From NCBI GenBank assembly GCA_949825025.1, contig OX463781.1:36349537-36413536 (forward strand): 64,000 nucleotides of DNA, written 5' to 3'. The translations under genes and the position numbers were made by a program. This DNA is from Siphlonurus alternatus. Taxonomy: Eukaryota > Arthropoda > Insecta > Ephemeroptera > Siphlonuridae. Below are positions 1 through 11,307 of the stretch, in pieces. The notes under the pieces were generated by a model, which made no database searches, had not been told where the DNA came from, and saw nothing but the letters and a program-made list of their open reading frames with translations. Each line of letters starts with the position of its first letter. The stretch's first letter is position 1.

Positions 1-525
1 TCGTGGTTCGGACAGTTGTCGTTGGTGGGGTAGGGCATCTAGGATCGAAAGAACCTGGCCTACAGACGAATGGAGTCGTGGTTCGGACAGTTGTTGTGAT
101 TGGTTGAGGACATCTATAATCAGTAGATCCAGGTCTACACACAAATGGCGTCGTGGTTCGGACAGTCGTTGTGGGAGGTGGAGGACATCTAGGATCAGTA
201 GAGCCTGGTCTACAGACAAACGGAGTCGTGGTTCGGACAGTTGTTGTGATAGGTTGAGGACATCTATAATCAGTAGATCCAGGTCTACACACAAATGGCG
301 TCGTGGTTCGGACAGTCGTTGTGGGAGGGGTAGGACATCTATAATCAGTAGAGCCAGGTCTACAGACAAACGGAGTCGTGGTTCGGACAGTTGTTGTGGG
401 AGGGGTAGGACATCTAGGATCAGTAGAGCCTGGTCTACAGACAAACGGAGTCGTGGTTCGGACAGTTGTTGTGGGAGGTGGAGGACATCTGGGATCGATA
501 GAGCCAGGTCTACAGACAAATGGAG
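1..525 (-). repeat. Seven 75-bp tandem coding repeats in the ZP-protein tail
   Basis: Exactly seven units of 75 bp start at 1, 76, 151, 226, 301, 376 and 451, each beginning tcgtggttcg on the plus strand. On the minus strand each encodes 25 residues of the pattern TPFVCRPGSTDPRCP followed by a Pro/Thr spacer ending VRTT. Two Cys per unit are invariant. Units 2 and 4 differ from the others (Tyr for Pro after Asp, QPIT spacer) and differ from each other by one base. This suggests duplication of 150-bp pairs. All units are open in the gene frame and the array continues past the left edge, so the true copy number is unknown. Confidence 0.95.
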
Positions 526-1280
526 TCGTGGTTATCCGTGGGGTGGTTCGTGGAATTGGAGGTGTCACTATAACTGGAGGGGGACTTGATTCCATTGGGC
601 AGGTACCCTCACAACCACCAGGACACAGCTCTACTACACAAGTCAAATACACATCCGGTCTATCAGCAAATTTAAATGCATTAATTGGTGCAAATGCTAT
701 TGAATCAGCTCCAGTAGAACATGTATCAGATGTTTTAGTAAAGAAACCCATTAATTTTCTTTTTGTTGGACAACCTCTATCATCAGATAATTGTAATGAT
801 GTTACATTTTTAGCAAGTAAATCTGAACTATCATGTGCAAAACAATCTTTAACTTTAATATCATAATCAGAACCTCCATCTTTAATATATATTACAGCAG
901 TTAATTGGTCTCCAATTTTAACTTTCCCAGTTACATTAGTAGTTGATGAACCACATGGTTTTTCCCCTACTTGAATATTCATCCAGCATTCAATATTAGT
1001 TTCTTCTTCTAATTTAGGTTCTTCAACTGTAAGTTTTGTTACTTGAAAAGGATTAAATGAAACTGTTTTAACAATTTTTTTAGGTGCTGTACATCTAACT
1101 CTTTTAGCTGTATCCCAAATTTCTTGAACTGATTCTTCATTTTGTATTACGAGGATTGCTTCACGGTTGTCACACCCAACACAATTTTCGTAATCTCTTC
1201 GATCGTCTCCGACTGTTCCACATTCATCAGTTGGTATAAGGAATTCAAAGTCTCCTCTAGCGCTGTCCTTGTTCACGAAT
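1..1280 (-). CDS. ZP-domain extracellular matrix protein, 3' exon (partial, runs off left edge)
   Basis: This is a minus-strand exon that stays open for about 426 codons and leaves the window without a stop. Reading leftward from 1280 it gives the second half of ZP-N and then ZP-C. Visible arthropod-type ZP landmarks are IPTDECGT, EIWDTAKRVRC, ECWMNIQVG, GKVKIGDQLT, KDCFAHD, LSDDRGCP, INAFKFADRPDVYLTC and VELCPGGC. The acceptor is ttattcacacag at 1281-1292, and the first base A completes an Arg codon begun in the exon at 3854-4140. After the ZP module comes a Pro/Thr-rich linker and then 25-residue repeats. ZP modules polymerise into extracellular filaments in apical matrix, cuticle or egg coats, so a secreted or membrane-tethered matrix role is inferred. 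No furin-like site or membrane segment is visible, so they must lie left of the window if present. Plus-strand frames over 104-866 are shadows of this exon. Which arthropod ZP subfamily it belongs to is unresolved. Confidence 0.9.
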
Positions 1281-3853
1281 CTGTGTGAATAATAACCACA
1301 CAAAACTTATAGTATTTTCGTCATTGTTGTTATTTTTTTAATGTCATTCTATTATCTAATATCATGCTTCATCACGATGCAAAAATGGCAGTCAGTAATT
1401 AATTGAAATAGTAGAATTCAAAAGCCGAAAAAGTGAAATTTTATATACTATTAGACAACCTTCATGAAAAATTTTTTATTGCAGAAATGAATAGAAGGTA
1501 CCAAATTATGCTACTCTGAATTATTTTAGATTTTTTTGAGTCTCCAGAACTGTTTTTAAATAATTATTGAAAATGCGGCCATGCCCTCTGGAGGCGTCAA
1601 TACGCGTCTAGTCTCTATCCTTTTTATTAAGGATTCAGGGGTGCGAACTTAATTTACAGAACTTTCAATAATTATTTAAAAATAGTTATGTGACTCAAAA
1701 AAATCTGAAAAAATTCAGAGTAGCATAATTTGGTACCCTCTATTCATTTCTGCAATAAAATTTTTCATGCAAGTTGTCCATTAAAGCTCAGTTTTATTGT
1801 GTTAGAAACTCATTAGAAATACAACTGTTATCGAAAAAAAAAAAAACATAGACCTGAAGATTTTTCAAATGCAAATACTGAATAATAAAACACATTGAAT
1901 ATAATTAAATTAACAAAACAAAAATCTTCCACACTTCGGTTTTGAAAAATACAATTTAAATTATTTGAAAATTCTATATACTGCGATATGAAAATGTGCA
2001 TGGTAAAACAATACAGTACGAGCAAGCAAAATATTGGTCACCAGATTATTAAGGGTGCAGCACCGGTAAGTGGCAACACTGTCGTATCTTCACAATGTTA
2101 ATCTTTCAATCTTATTTTTGTCAGTAATTTCAAACTTAGACCTTTGCCGATTTCAAGAAAGTCTAGAAAAGGAAGCTGGTGTAATTTTAGGCTCTGAATT
2201 TTTTTTAGCTATTATTTTTTTTAATGTTAAAAATATTTGTTTTTAAATCAGGCAAATAAACAATTTCACGCCCTACAGGAACTACTTATCTCTACATTTA
2301 TATTTTCACACATATTTTTAATTTTTATTTTTAAAGATTTAAAATTACTCAAAATATTTGAATTTAAAAATTAATATTGTGATTATGAATATATACGTTA
2401 TAGTATTTCCACTTACTAGCATTATACACTCAACATCCTTGCCATAATATTTTCAAATAGCATACCTCTCTAGAAGGTTAGTATATTTATTTCTTACGTA
2501 TCTTGATGATATAGCTTTTTTAACATGAAGCCTTCCATTTCATTCATTTCTCGAGCCAATGGTCGCTTGCGAAGGAAGACCATCATTCATCATGCTTCTT
2601 GCGGTTGTTGTTCATTCTCGAGAAATCACAAGATTCTCTCACTAAAAGATTCTACTATACGTTCTAAAAATAAACGTTCCGCATGCAACTCATACGGTGT
2701 GCAATACAAAAAGGTGCGTCATGCTTCATTTCACTAATACATATGTACGCAAATACGTGTGTGTAGTGTTTATGTAAAATGTGCTTTTTTTATACTTATT
2801 TATAAAGTGCAACATGAAAATATGTTTTTAGTGTAATGAATTAGTTAATGAAGCTTTATGTAATAAAATAGTGCTTCATGCAGCGTTTTATTTATGCAAA
2901 AATGTATATTTAGTTATTTAAAAAATGATCTATGGTCTCTTGATTTAGATTTAATAAAAAGTGCAATATTTAGTTTTAATATTATGCAAAAATAATTTTA
3001 TTTAACAGACAATATTATAAAAAAAAACTGAGAAATATAACATGTAAAAGCAATATCAAATTATACTGAATGGTAATTATCAAAATATATTGGAATAAAA
3101 AATTATTAAAATGTTACGATAACATGTTAATTAATTTTTTTTATACAATTAAGAATTTTTTGTACAAACAGTGCTCTAGAAAACTCTGCCTGTCAAAACG
3201 TGGCATTAACATTAATATAATGCATTGTCCGAACAATATAATATTGATATTTCATATTATTGTCATCGTTTGGAATAGCAAATTTTCTATTGCAAAGAGT
3301 GAACATTACATCAAAATCAATAAAATTTAAAATTGACAGTCGCATTTTGTATAAAAAATATTAAACTATTGAAATTGTTTTTGTAATAAACAGTAAAAGC
3401 TTTTAAAGAATACAAATTTTAACTGTTATTTGATTAACTAATAATACTTCTCATATAATCTGCAGTCAAAATAATTTAAATTATACCAGAAACTAGGAGG
3501 TATTACAAGGTTACTTTCTTCATATTTTAGCAAATTTTAGTGTATTTAAAACCGAGTAAAAATTACATATTGCAGAATCCCTCTACAATATTTCAAAACT
3601 TCAAAATACTTAATTAAAAAAAAAAAAAAAAAGAAACCTTGAAGAATTTTACGCCATGAAAATGAAATTAAATTCAAGATAATTAAATTCATGATAATTA
3701 TTAAATAAATTAAAACAAATTAGTACTTAAGAATACTAATTTAAAAAAAGCAATCAGAAACCTTGAAAATCCTGCTATTTACGTCATGATGAAAATAAAA
3801 CTAAATACAAAGAAATAAAATAAAATAAGTTAAATGGAAAATATCGAACTAAC
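1281..3853 (-). other. Intron of the ZP-domain gene
   Basis: The donor GTTAGT at 3853-3848 and the acceptor ending AG at 1282-1281 (minus strand) bound a 2573-bp AT-rich intron. The phase agrees on both sides: AG plus A gives Arg between the ZP-N peptide GNPRC and FVNKD. It contains one fold-back element (1451-1784), a short A-run near 1833-1845 and otherwise no coding signal I can support. Confidence 0.85.
1451..1784. mobile_element. Fold-back/MITE element, family 1 (copy 1)
   Basis: Inverted arms of about 125 bp face each other (about 1451-1575 and 1655-1784). The outer ends are TTAGACAACCTTCATG and, on the other strand, TTAATGGACAACTTGCATG. Inside the arms both sides carry the module GCAGAAATGAATAGA, then GGTACCAAATTATGC. 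There is no coding capacity. The same arm motifs recur at 14573-14892 (inner module) and 19138-19478 (outer ends). It lies inside the ZP-gene intron. Confidence 0.8.
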
Positions 3854-4140
3854 CTGCAACGCGGGTTGCCGTAGTGCCCCTTGCTGAAGACAACTCCGTC
3901 GAAGGGATGATCAAACTCGAGGTTGACTCGCATTCCTCGGTCATCACACGTTACGTCCAGCCGTGAGATATGCGTGTGGTGGTGATGATGACCATGTTCA
4001 CCACCGTGGTCACCACCGTGGTCAGGCGTGAGGCGCTGCGAGCGCGTCGGCCCACCTCCAGGAATCAGCTGATTTACCTCGAGGCTCAAGTTGTCCACAC
4101 CCTCCACTTCATTGTCAAGATGCAGCTGGCCCCAAGCCAC
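3854..4140 (-). CDS. ZP-domain protein, internal exon with the start of ZP-N
   Basis: This is a 287-bp minus-strand exon. It opens after a plausible acceptor (ttgtccaacag, AG at 4142-4141) in phase 0 and ends at AG followed by the donor GTTAGT in phase 2, matching the exon at 1280. The peptide starts VAWGQLHLDNEVEG, passes through a His/Gly-rich stretch (DHGGDHGGEHG then five His) and reaches the ZP-N signature: LDVTC, GMRVNLEFDHPFDG, VVFSKGHYGNPRCR. The His-rich spacer could bind metal, but that is only a guess. The frame stays open to 4224 with an ATG there, so a longer exon cannot be excluded, but 4140 gives a normal splice site. Upstream exons (signal peptide) are not identified. Confidence 0.85.
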
Positions 4141-5509
4141 CTGTTGGACAAATACGTGATCACCAATGACGTCATAGCACGTAGATGTGACGTCATATAT
4201 ACTACTGCATGATGCTGAATTCAATTTTCATCTGTCGAACGAGCGTACTTACAAGTGTATTAAGTGGTAAATGAACCAGGGGGGGTCTTCAAATTAGTGT
4301 TATTTCACGACCCCCTGGTGATTTATAAAGTCAGTTAAGCTCATTGTGATAAAACAAAACATTAAATTGTTATATGATCCTTCATCTAAAAGTTTTGATT
4401 TTTTATCACTTTATAACTTATAACCTACATCAATGATCCTTCGTAAGCGAAATTTGAAAAATAGCATGACATGATGGGCGCATTTAAAAGTTTCGCGGTA
4501 CAATGAAACCTGAAATACTTGAACATGATTGGCTAAGCTCTTTAACATTGGTCAAATCGGTGACTTAAACTGTATAAAGGAACGTTGATCTTTATACATG
4601 ATAATTTATTATAATTGATATGCCATAATTAATGTGCTTAGGAACAGATTTTTTATTTAAAACAACAACAACATATATTATAATATTTATAATAGCTTTC
4701 AGCAACCCTCATATCTCATATTGCTTCCTAAAAATAAAATATTAAAAATAATATTCATTAAAAATATAATTATAGGTTTCCGACATTATTTCTATTTGCA
4801 AATGACTTTTCAGTATCCGATTTTAAATTTTCTTTGCTTTGCATAACAGTAAAATATATATAATAACCCACAAACCACATGGCATTAAGAATTATATATA
4901 AAAAAAATGCATTCTATAATTATTTATATTATGAAGAAAAATATTTATACTATGATTTTATTGCATTACGTTACGTTATCATTCTTTATTCTGTACTTCA
5001 AATAATTACGTTATAATTTGAGCTGATTTTAATTAAACTAGTCTTTTTCATCATTCAAACCATTGTTATAATTATTATAGTTTGATAAAATTTAAACGAT
5101 TAAAAATTCAATAATGTATTATTTTATATAATGATTTTTTAATCATTTAATTTTTGGGACAATCAACAAGCCATTATGCAAAGAGAGAATTTTGTTTTAC
5201 ATAAAAGATAATGATAAAAGTAAATTTAAAAAAGTGCAAGTATTATATAAATTTTATAAAACAACATTTTCACTTTCAATTTACATAAATTTATAATAAT
5301 AATAATGTACTATATAATATAAATAGTTTTAAACTTTCTAAAATATATAAATATAATAAATTCATTTGCTTTAGATTTTATGTTCACAAAATACGACACC
5401 TATATATGTGATAATGTACAAGGTACTAATTTATTGTTGTATGTTAATAGTTAAAGAGGTTGAGTAATACTCAATATGACACGCAAACAAGTATTAACAC
5501 CTGTTTTTT
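4141..5509. other. AT-rich non-coding stretch upstream of the ZP exon
   Basis: No convincing exon was found. Positions 4470-4586 match 57461-57578 in the same orientation (listed separately). The rest is low-complexity A/T sequence. It is probably an upstream intron of the ZP gene or its 5' flank. Confidence 0.5.
4470..4586 (+). repeat. Interspersed repeat, copy 1 (partner at 57461-57578)
   Basis: About 117 bp starting catgatgggcgcatt and ending aaaggaacgttg are shared with 57461-57578, with scattered substitutions and one small indel. It is a dispersed repeat of unknown class. The 57-kb copy has another element inserted beside it and a fold-back starting at its end. Confidence 0.75.
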
Positions 5510-5511
5510 TT

Positions 5512-5600
5512 TATATATGGCGTGCTGGGAGCCGTGAGAAAATGGCTCGGGCCAGGATGAGTGCCGCCGCCTGCTTTCTCCTTTATATTTACTTGCATGT
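5512..5600. other. GC-rich islet, possible exon or promoter
   Basis: About 80 bp of GC-rich sequence sits in AT-rich surroundings. On the plus strand, ATG in good context (aaaATGG, 5541) opens a 36-codon frame whose start, MARARMSAAACFLLYIYL, resembles a signal peptide. On the minus strand the same stretch is open and ends at a CAG/GTGTTA donor, and TATAAAG lies just upstream. The strands cannot be separated by eye. Confidence 0.25.
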
Positions 5601-5790
5601 ACCATCACCATTCTGGTCACGTCAACGCACATTTAAATGTCATATAGTTTGAATGAGATCAGCATTTATAAACAGCGAGGTTACATCGATGGGGGCGAAA
5701 AAATATTCTAAATTGAATAATTATACTGAATGTTTATTCAACTTTTTTTTATGATTCTGTGAATAGCCTTGACAAACTGGCCGGTTCTTA

Positions 5791-5985
5791 ATATATCGTC
5801 TCTCGTTCGCAATAATGAGCTAGCTATCAGCTGCTATTTTAGGTGAGCGGAATTATGAGTTTTATTTTATATCGATTTAAAGCTAATAATTGCGCTCATC
5901 TGAAATATGAGATAAGCTTATTATTGCAATGAAATTGTAGTATAGGTAGATTGCTCACAATATCTTTCTCGGACGCAATAGAACT
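5791..5985. mobile_element. Fold-back element, family 2 (copy 1)
   Basis: The outer motif is atatatcgtctctcgttcgc, followed by aataatgagct, with a mirrored gcaataataagctt and a terminal tctcggacgcaata. The central motif ggtgagcg is mirrored by cgctcatc. It shares order and sequence with 9110-9337. There is no coding capacity. Confidence 0.7.
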
Positions 5986-6167
5986 CACAGTTAGTTTCCT
6001 CCTGATTGCTGGCCTTTTCAATCAATATGATATAAATATCATCGTCTCTATTGTTGTGAGGTCAAGGCCGGTCGCTTGCTGCTGCCGATGTGATATATAT
6101 CCATAAAATTAAAAAGACCAAACTTAAGACGACCATTTTTTTAAATCTATATTTTAATGTAGTCATT

Positions 6168-6314
6168 AAAAGGAGCATTCACAAAGCCTTAAGGCCACAA
6201 TTAAAGCTCATTAATTTAAGACAAGAAATTTCGGGTCTAAAAAACACGTCTAAAATCAAGTTTTAAATTATCGAGCCTTAAATATGGCCTTTAGACTTTG
6301 TGAATGCCCCTTTT
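6168..6314. mobile_element. Short MITE, family 3 (copy 1)
   Basis: A 147-bp element has terminal inverted repeats AAAAGGAGCATTCACAAAG and AAAAGGGGCATTCACAAAG (minus). Paired AAGGCCA motifs and an inner module tctaaaaaacacgtctaaaa follow. A second copy lies at 35398-35545 in the opposite orientation, judged by the asymmetric core. Confidence 0.85.
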
Positions 6315-6350
6315 AAATGTCATTATTGTAGAATCTAATTTTTTAAAATT

Positions 6351-6352
6351 TA

Positions 6353-6404
<52 letters not shown>
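6351..6404. repeat. (TA)n microsatellite
   Basis: About 54 bp of alternating TA with one G interruption. Confidence 0.95.
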
Positions 6405-6406
<2 letters not shown>

Positions 6407-7366
6407 CACGACTTTTACCCTTTGTGAATTCCCCGTATATTTTTTCCCCTAAGGATAATTATGCTATTGCAACGTTATTCTGTAACATGAACTCTCCAAG
6501 ATTAATGTTGTCTATTTTTTTTTAATACAAAAAATCTTCAATTTAAACGGTTACTTTAATTTATTCTTTAATGAATGATTGTTATTTGTTGCGCAAATGC
6601 GCAAACTAGCTTACAAGCCTCTAAAATTTGCACAGCCTAAATCACGGAATTTTATACTGCCTCGAGCAATAATTAAACCTCCTTGGCTCGAATAATAATA
6701 TAATAAGTATAAGCTATTATCTTAACATTTTTTGCACCCACACTTTGCGTAGACATGCACAATAACTTAAATATTTGATTATATAAAAAAATTGTTTTTT
6801 CACTTTTTTTTTCTCCAAGCCATGGCATAGCTATTAATTTGCGGAAAATTTTGAACCATGATGCTGACTTATAACCTAAACAAAGATATTTTCTCATGCT
6901 TCATTTGATATAGAGATGAAGTTTCAACACAAGAAGATACAAATTTGCAATTTTGAAGGATATGTATAAGAGATAAATATCAAATTAACAACGTTGAAAG
7001 GGAACGTTCGTGCTTTCTCGAGTATGTACAGTACATTGGGCAATAAAGGACATAAAGGATCAAGAAATGGCGCTGACGTCTGAAAATTTTGCTCTTTGCA
7101 TCGAGGATACGGCAATATCTATAGCATGGGGAGAGTGACAAAAATAACTATCAAATATTTAAGAAAGAAATCACTTAATTACGAAGTTGAAATATTTTTT
7201 TTTATATTTGTCCGAAAGTATTTGACAACTAATTATGGTGTTGTCATTTCTGTAAAATTATGTTGTGGCTGTTGACAGAGCATTTACATGATTTTACAAT
7301 GTTAATCATATACAGCAATCCTCGCCAGACGCACGTAGTTCCAGCAGTTATCACTAGGTTCGCACT
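6405..7366. other. AT-rich stretch without recognised feature
   Basis: Only short frames of ordinary background length are present. No splice-supported exon, RNA gene or element end was recognised. Confidence 0.4.
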
Positions 7367-7524
7367 GTTTTTTTACTCGGGCCGCCCGGGCCGCCCGGTC
7401 ACTGAGAAGGAATGGAGGGGAAGTGGGCGCTCTGGGAGCAGGTAAAAGATAGACCATTCCGCCCGCTTTCCCCCCCATGCTCGCTAAACAGAACAGCAAA
7501 ACCGGGCGGCCCGAGTAAAAAAAC
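7367..7524. mobile_element. GC-rich short MITE with 23-bp inverted ends
   Basis: A 158-bp element begins GTTTTTTTACTCGGGCCG (continuing CCCGG) and ends with the exact reverse complement at 7502-7524. The left arm has a second ggccgcccgg directly after the first. The core is C/G-rich and non-coding. No target duplication is obvious. Only one copy was seen in the window. Confidence 0.85.
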
Positions 7525-7982
7525 GGGTTTATGACGCCATATATCATTTGTATTCGAATCGCAGTCGCTTATTGGTCAGTAAAATGTTGCTTGTATTGAT
7601 TTTTGCAGGACCATGATATTATACATTCTGTAATAGTTAGCTCGGTGTACAAGAGATGACAGTAGTTGTTGCATGTTTATCAATATTTTTGTCAGATGTA
7701 TCTACATGACAGTCTGATGATAAAAAGGGCTATATTTACGAACTATGAGGTATCAGGAGAAGTCACGTCCCCCCGGGCCGTTTATCAGCGCTATCTCAGG
7801 CAGATATCTGAACTAAAAATCACTGTACCGTGAACAAAGCAGATCAATAAAAGCTCTAAATCCTCCATTTTGTATTAGGAGATATCAATTATCGCAAATA
7901 TTTATAATTATAATAAGTTAGAGTTACGAGTGTGCAGAAAGACTTATGGTAATAAACGGTCAGTTTCTTATCTTTCGTATTA
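7525..7982. other. Non-coding stretch without recognised feature
   Basis: AT-rich sequence between the GC-rich MITE and the tail of the truncated non-LTR element. Nothing supported is seen. Confidence 0.4.
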
Positions 7983-9062
7983 TTCAAATTCAAATTTTTA
8001 TTCAATCATTTTGGTTGTACATAGACGAACTTAGATCATGTCAAGTAAAAAAAAAACAAACAAACGAAAAAACACAATTAAACAGACAAAGCAAAGCACA
8101 TCACAACAATCACAGTGCACACAAATAACATATAAATACATTTTAACTATATAATCTGAATTTTATACATCTATTACCATGATAAATAATTTAACATACA
8201 TTTTTTATATTTATTTGAGTTAAAGAGAAATCATATGTACAATAATATTAATTATATTAAAAATTCCTGATTATGTTTTCAGGCAATTTAGCACAAAAAA
8301 ATGCTTTGACTGAATAAAATTCTTTTTCAATTAAAATTCGTTTCAATTTGTTTTTAAATGCTTTATCACTTTCAATATTTCTAAGACTGGATGGTAAAAA
8401 GTCATATATCATTGCTGACTTATACATGGCACTATTTTCAAAAAAGCTTGATTTGTGAATGCCTATTGCTACTTTATTGTTATTTCTCGTATTATATGAA
8501 TGCATGTCATTATTCTGAGTATAGAGACCGGAATTGGTTCTTTTGAATAATGCACACTTTAGGATATATAAACAAGGGAGAGTTAACATTTTATTATCTT
8601 TGAAATATGATACACAGTTATCACATTTTTTGAATCTTAACATGGTTCTAAGGGCACGCTTTTGTAAAATAAATACTCTATTTAATTGACTCGCGCTACA
8701 TCCCCAATTAATTAGACCATATGTTAAATGTGAATAAATATAGGCATAATATATAGAGAATAAAGTGTCTTTTGACACTGAATCTCTTAACGGATATAAT
8801 ATGAAGTTTCCTGAGTTAATTTTTTTGCTTATTGCATTTACATGTATTTCCCAATCTAAAGTTTCTTCTATATTTAATCCGAGGAATTTTGTAAATTTGA
8901 TTCTTTTAATAATTTCTTTTTTTGTTTTTAATAAAAGACTATATGTTGGTGGAGTTCTTGCAGTATGAAAATGCATATAAACTGTTTTTGAGGCATTTAG
9001 GACAAGTTTATTTTTATAAAAATATGTCTCCACTTCTTCTATTGTTTTTAATGCCTTAGTAC
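7983..9062 (-). pseudogene. 5'-truncated non-LTR retrotransposon A (RT C-terminal part)
   Basis: On the minus strand a frame is open from about 9060 to a stop at 8257. It encodes the region after the YADD motif: LNASKTVYMHF (motif D area), IKFTKFLGLNIEETLDW, SIYYAYIYSHLTYGLINWG, VFILQKRALRTM and, near the end, the IYDFLPSSLR and FKNKLKRILI block. The frame is uninterrupted, so the copy is fairly young. Below 8257 is a 3' UTR of about 270 bp with AATAAA-type sequence and a terminal TTTGAATTTGAAT tail (minus). It resembles the CR1/L2/jockey group; the clade is not assigned. Endonuclease and catalytic RT motifs are lost by 5' truncation. Confidence 0.88.
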
Positions 9063-9109
9063 TCTATCTTAGTTATCTATCTTATAAATATAGATAACCA
9101 TTTCAAGTT

Positions 9110-9337
9110 ATATATCGTCCCTCGTATACTCGTCCGGAATAATGAGCTATCTGCAGCCTACCATGATTTTCTTGCAATAATGAGCTATCTGCTATTTCAG
9201 GTGAGCGCGACAATGAGCTGTAAATCGGTATAAAATAAAAATCATAAAGACGCTCACCTGATAGCAGACTGCTTATTATTGATGCAAGAAGATCATGGTA
9301 GGCAGATAGCTCAATATTGCGGACGAGGGACGTTATA
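9110..9337. mobile_element. Fold-back element, family 2 (copy 2)
   Basis: This is a near-complete palindrome. The left half carries atatatcgtccctcg, aataatgagctatctgc, cctaccatgat and caggtgagcg, mirrored by cgctcacctg, atcatggtaggcagatagct and gcggacgagggacgttata. It is clearly related to 5791-5985 and abuts the 5' truncation point of retrotransposon A. Confidence 0.85.
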
Positions 9338-10885
9338 TTCACTTGTATATATACTGTGTATATTTTATATATAATATGATACATATTTAATTTGGTCTAT
9401 ACATATACATTTTTTTTAACACAAATATCTCATTTTAAGATTTCCAAAGTGCGTATTCTCTATTAAAAAGCAGATATAAATTAATGAAGTTATATAATTA
9501 GCTCTGTTACCAAATATCCATCTGTAACAACTATATACTTTTTGAAAAAACGAAACAAATATATTATTATGTAATCAACATAATTTACTATAACAGATCT
9601 CGAAATATTGCAAATTGCAATTTTATTAATGTACAGTGTACATACAATTTCAATAATAAAAATATAGATTATGATTAATAAGTTAAGCGTCACCTGTAGC
9701 TGTGTCATGTATTGTAACAATACTAAATAAATTTTAATTATAATAAATAATAATAAAATTATCTTTACTATAGAGGCGGGATTATATACGTTCTGAACCG
9801 TTTTTTTTTTATTAATGTGCAGAACTCACGGTAAGGATAATATTATATAATTATATACGTTACCGCCCATATACTCGATGCATGGCCCGTCTATATATAA
9901 TATATGTGCGTCATATTTAATTAGATTTTCGGTCTTCGGTCATTGACAGTTTGCAATGAAGGATATAACTGTCCCAACATGAGTCAAATAATTCTAAGCA
10001 TCTCCGAGCATAAGCTTTTATTACAAGTCTTATTTTGGTAATAAAAGAAACAGGTAATTGGATAAAATGTATTTAAAATAAAGCCTGACGTAATGATGAA
10101 AATACATAAGTTTTTAGCGGGAGGTGCATACGCATGGCCTTCTAATACAATTATATTATATTAATACTTGAGTATGTAAGTTCCTGGTTATGCGACCTCC
10201 AGGCTGTTTTATAATAGACTTGTCTACTTTCTGTACTTTCGCATCACTTCACCTTTAACCTACCACTCAGTACATGAGGATTGTAATCCATCAAAAAGAA
10301 AGTATTTTTTTATGTAATATAAAAAAGTTTATCTTGTTTTAAATTATGTCAGTAATTATTATGTTAATTAAATAGCTTTTTTGTAAAGAACAAGTTTATA
10401 TATATGGTTATGTTTTTAATTATGTAATAAATAGTATAATTCCCGTTTTATTGAATCTGTATATAAAAAAATGTCACTTTTGCTATTTCATTCAAATTAA
10501 TTAAAATGTTGTAATATTTAAATACAAATATGTGACTGAAATTTGTATTGCTAAAATTGTTAGTAACCTCTGGTAAATAAATATGACATCATTCTTTTAA
10601 TGATAATTAAAAAAAAACTAATTAGAGAGTTTAGTGACCTTTTATAAAAGTAAACTTTACTTGTAAAACATTTCAATTTCTCTGTTAATGCTGTAATGCT
10701 ATATATATGATGACACAAAAATATTTTACGAACGACCAATTTCAAGAGACACGTGCGTTGAACTATCAGATGGTTTCTCATTATATATCAAGTTGCTTAG
10801 ATTGGATAGAATTATTTATTATATTTATTGAAAACATATACTACTGGTTAGATACCCCCGTTGCTAAAAGAATATATTTAACACG

Positions 10886-10918
<33 letters not shown>

Positions 10919-11117
10919 TAACGCTTCTCCTATCTTTTACTAATTGATATATAAATATATACCCAGTGCACTTCAGTGTTGTTCTCCTTACATAATTCAC
11001 TGCACCTATTGACAATAACTAAAACGGACTATATTCTGACTGGAGTTTCGACGGTTCTCCCAGTCATATAGGATAAGGCAGTGGAAATATCCATGACTCC
11101 ACATATAAACCCTCACA
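9338..11117. other. AT-rich stretch with a short (TA)n tract
   Basis: Apart from a TA run at 10885-10920 I see only background-length frames. No exon, RNA gene or element end is supported. Confidence 0.4.
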
Positions 11118-11125
11118 ATTAACGT

Positions 11126-11299
11126 CATGCGCGGATCCAGAAAAAAAAACGGGGGCGGGGAGGGGGGGCTGCCTCCATAAGGCCAAAGTTAAAAAAAAAT
11201 TAGAAAGGGGGAAATGCCTATATTGCCCATGTCAAATAATTTGGGGGGGGGAGACTGCAGTCCCTCCAGCCCCCCCCCCACCCCCTGGATCCGCGCCTG
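11126..11299. mobile_element. hAT-like MITE with G- and C-runs
   Basis: A 174-bp element has 15-bp inverted ends CATGCGCGGATCCAG and CAGGCGCGGATCCAG (minus), one mismatch. The CA..GCGGATCCAG type of end is known from hAT-family MITEs. The flanks are ATTAACGT (11118-11125) and ATTAACAC (11300-11307), an imperfect 8-bp target duplication (6 of 8 identical). Inside are long G and C runs close to each end and no coding frame. Confidence 0.82.
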
Positions 11300-11307
11300 A
11301 TTAACAC

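Noticed and set aside
1..525. Tandem array considered as CRISPR or satellite
   Set aside because: Units are directly adjacent, 75 bp, in frame and coding; no spacers and no array outside the gene.
104..866. Plus-strand frames of about 160 codons
   Set aside because: They lie opposite the minus-strand ZP exon and its 75-bp repeats; the ZP motifs and splice phase show the minus strand is real.
8765..8968. 67-codon plus-strand frame
   Set aside because: Shadow of the RT-derived minus-strand frame of element A.
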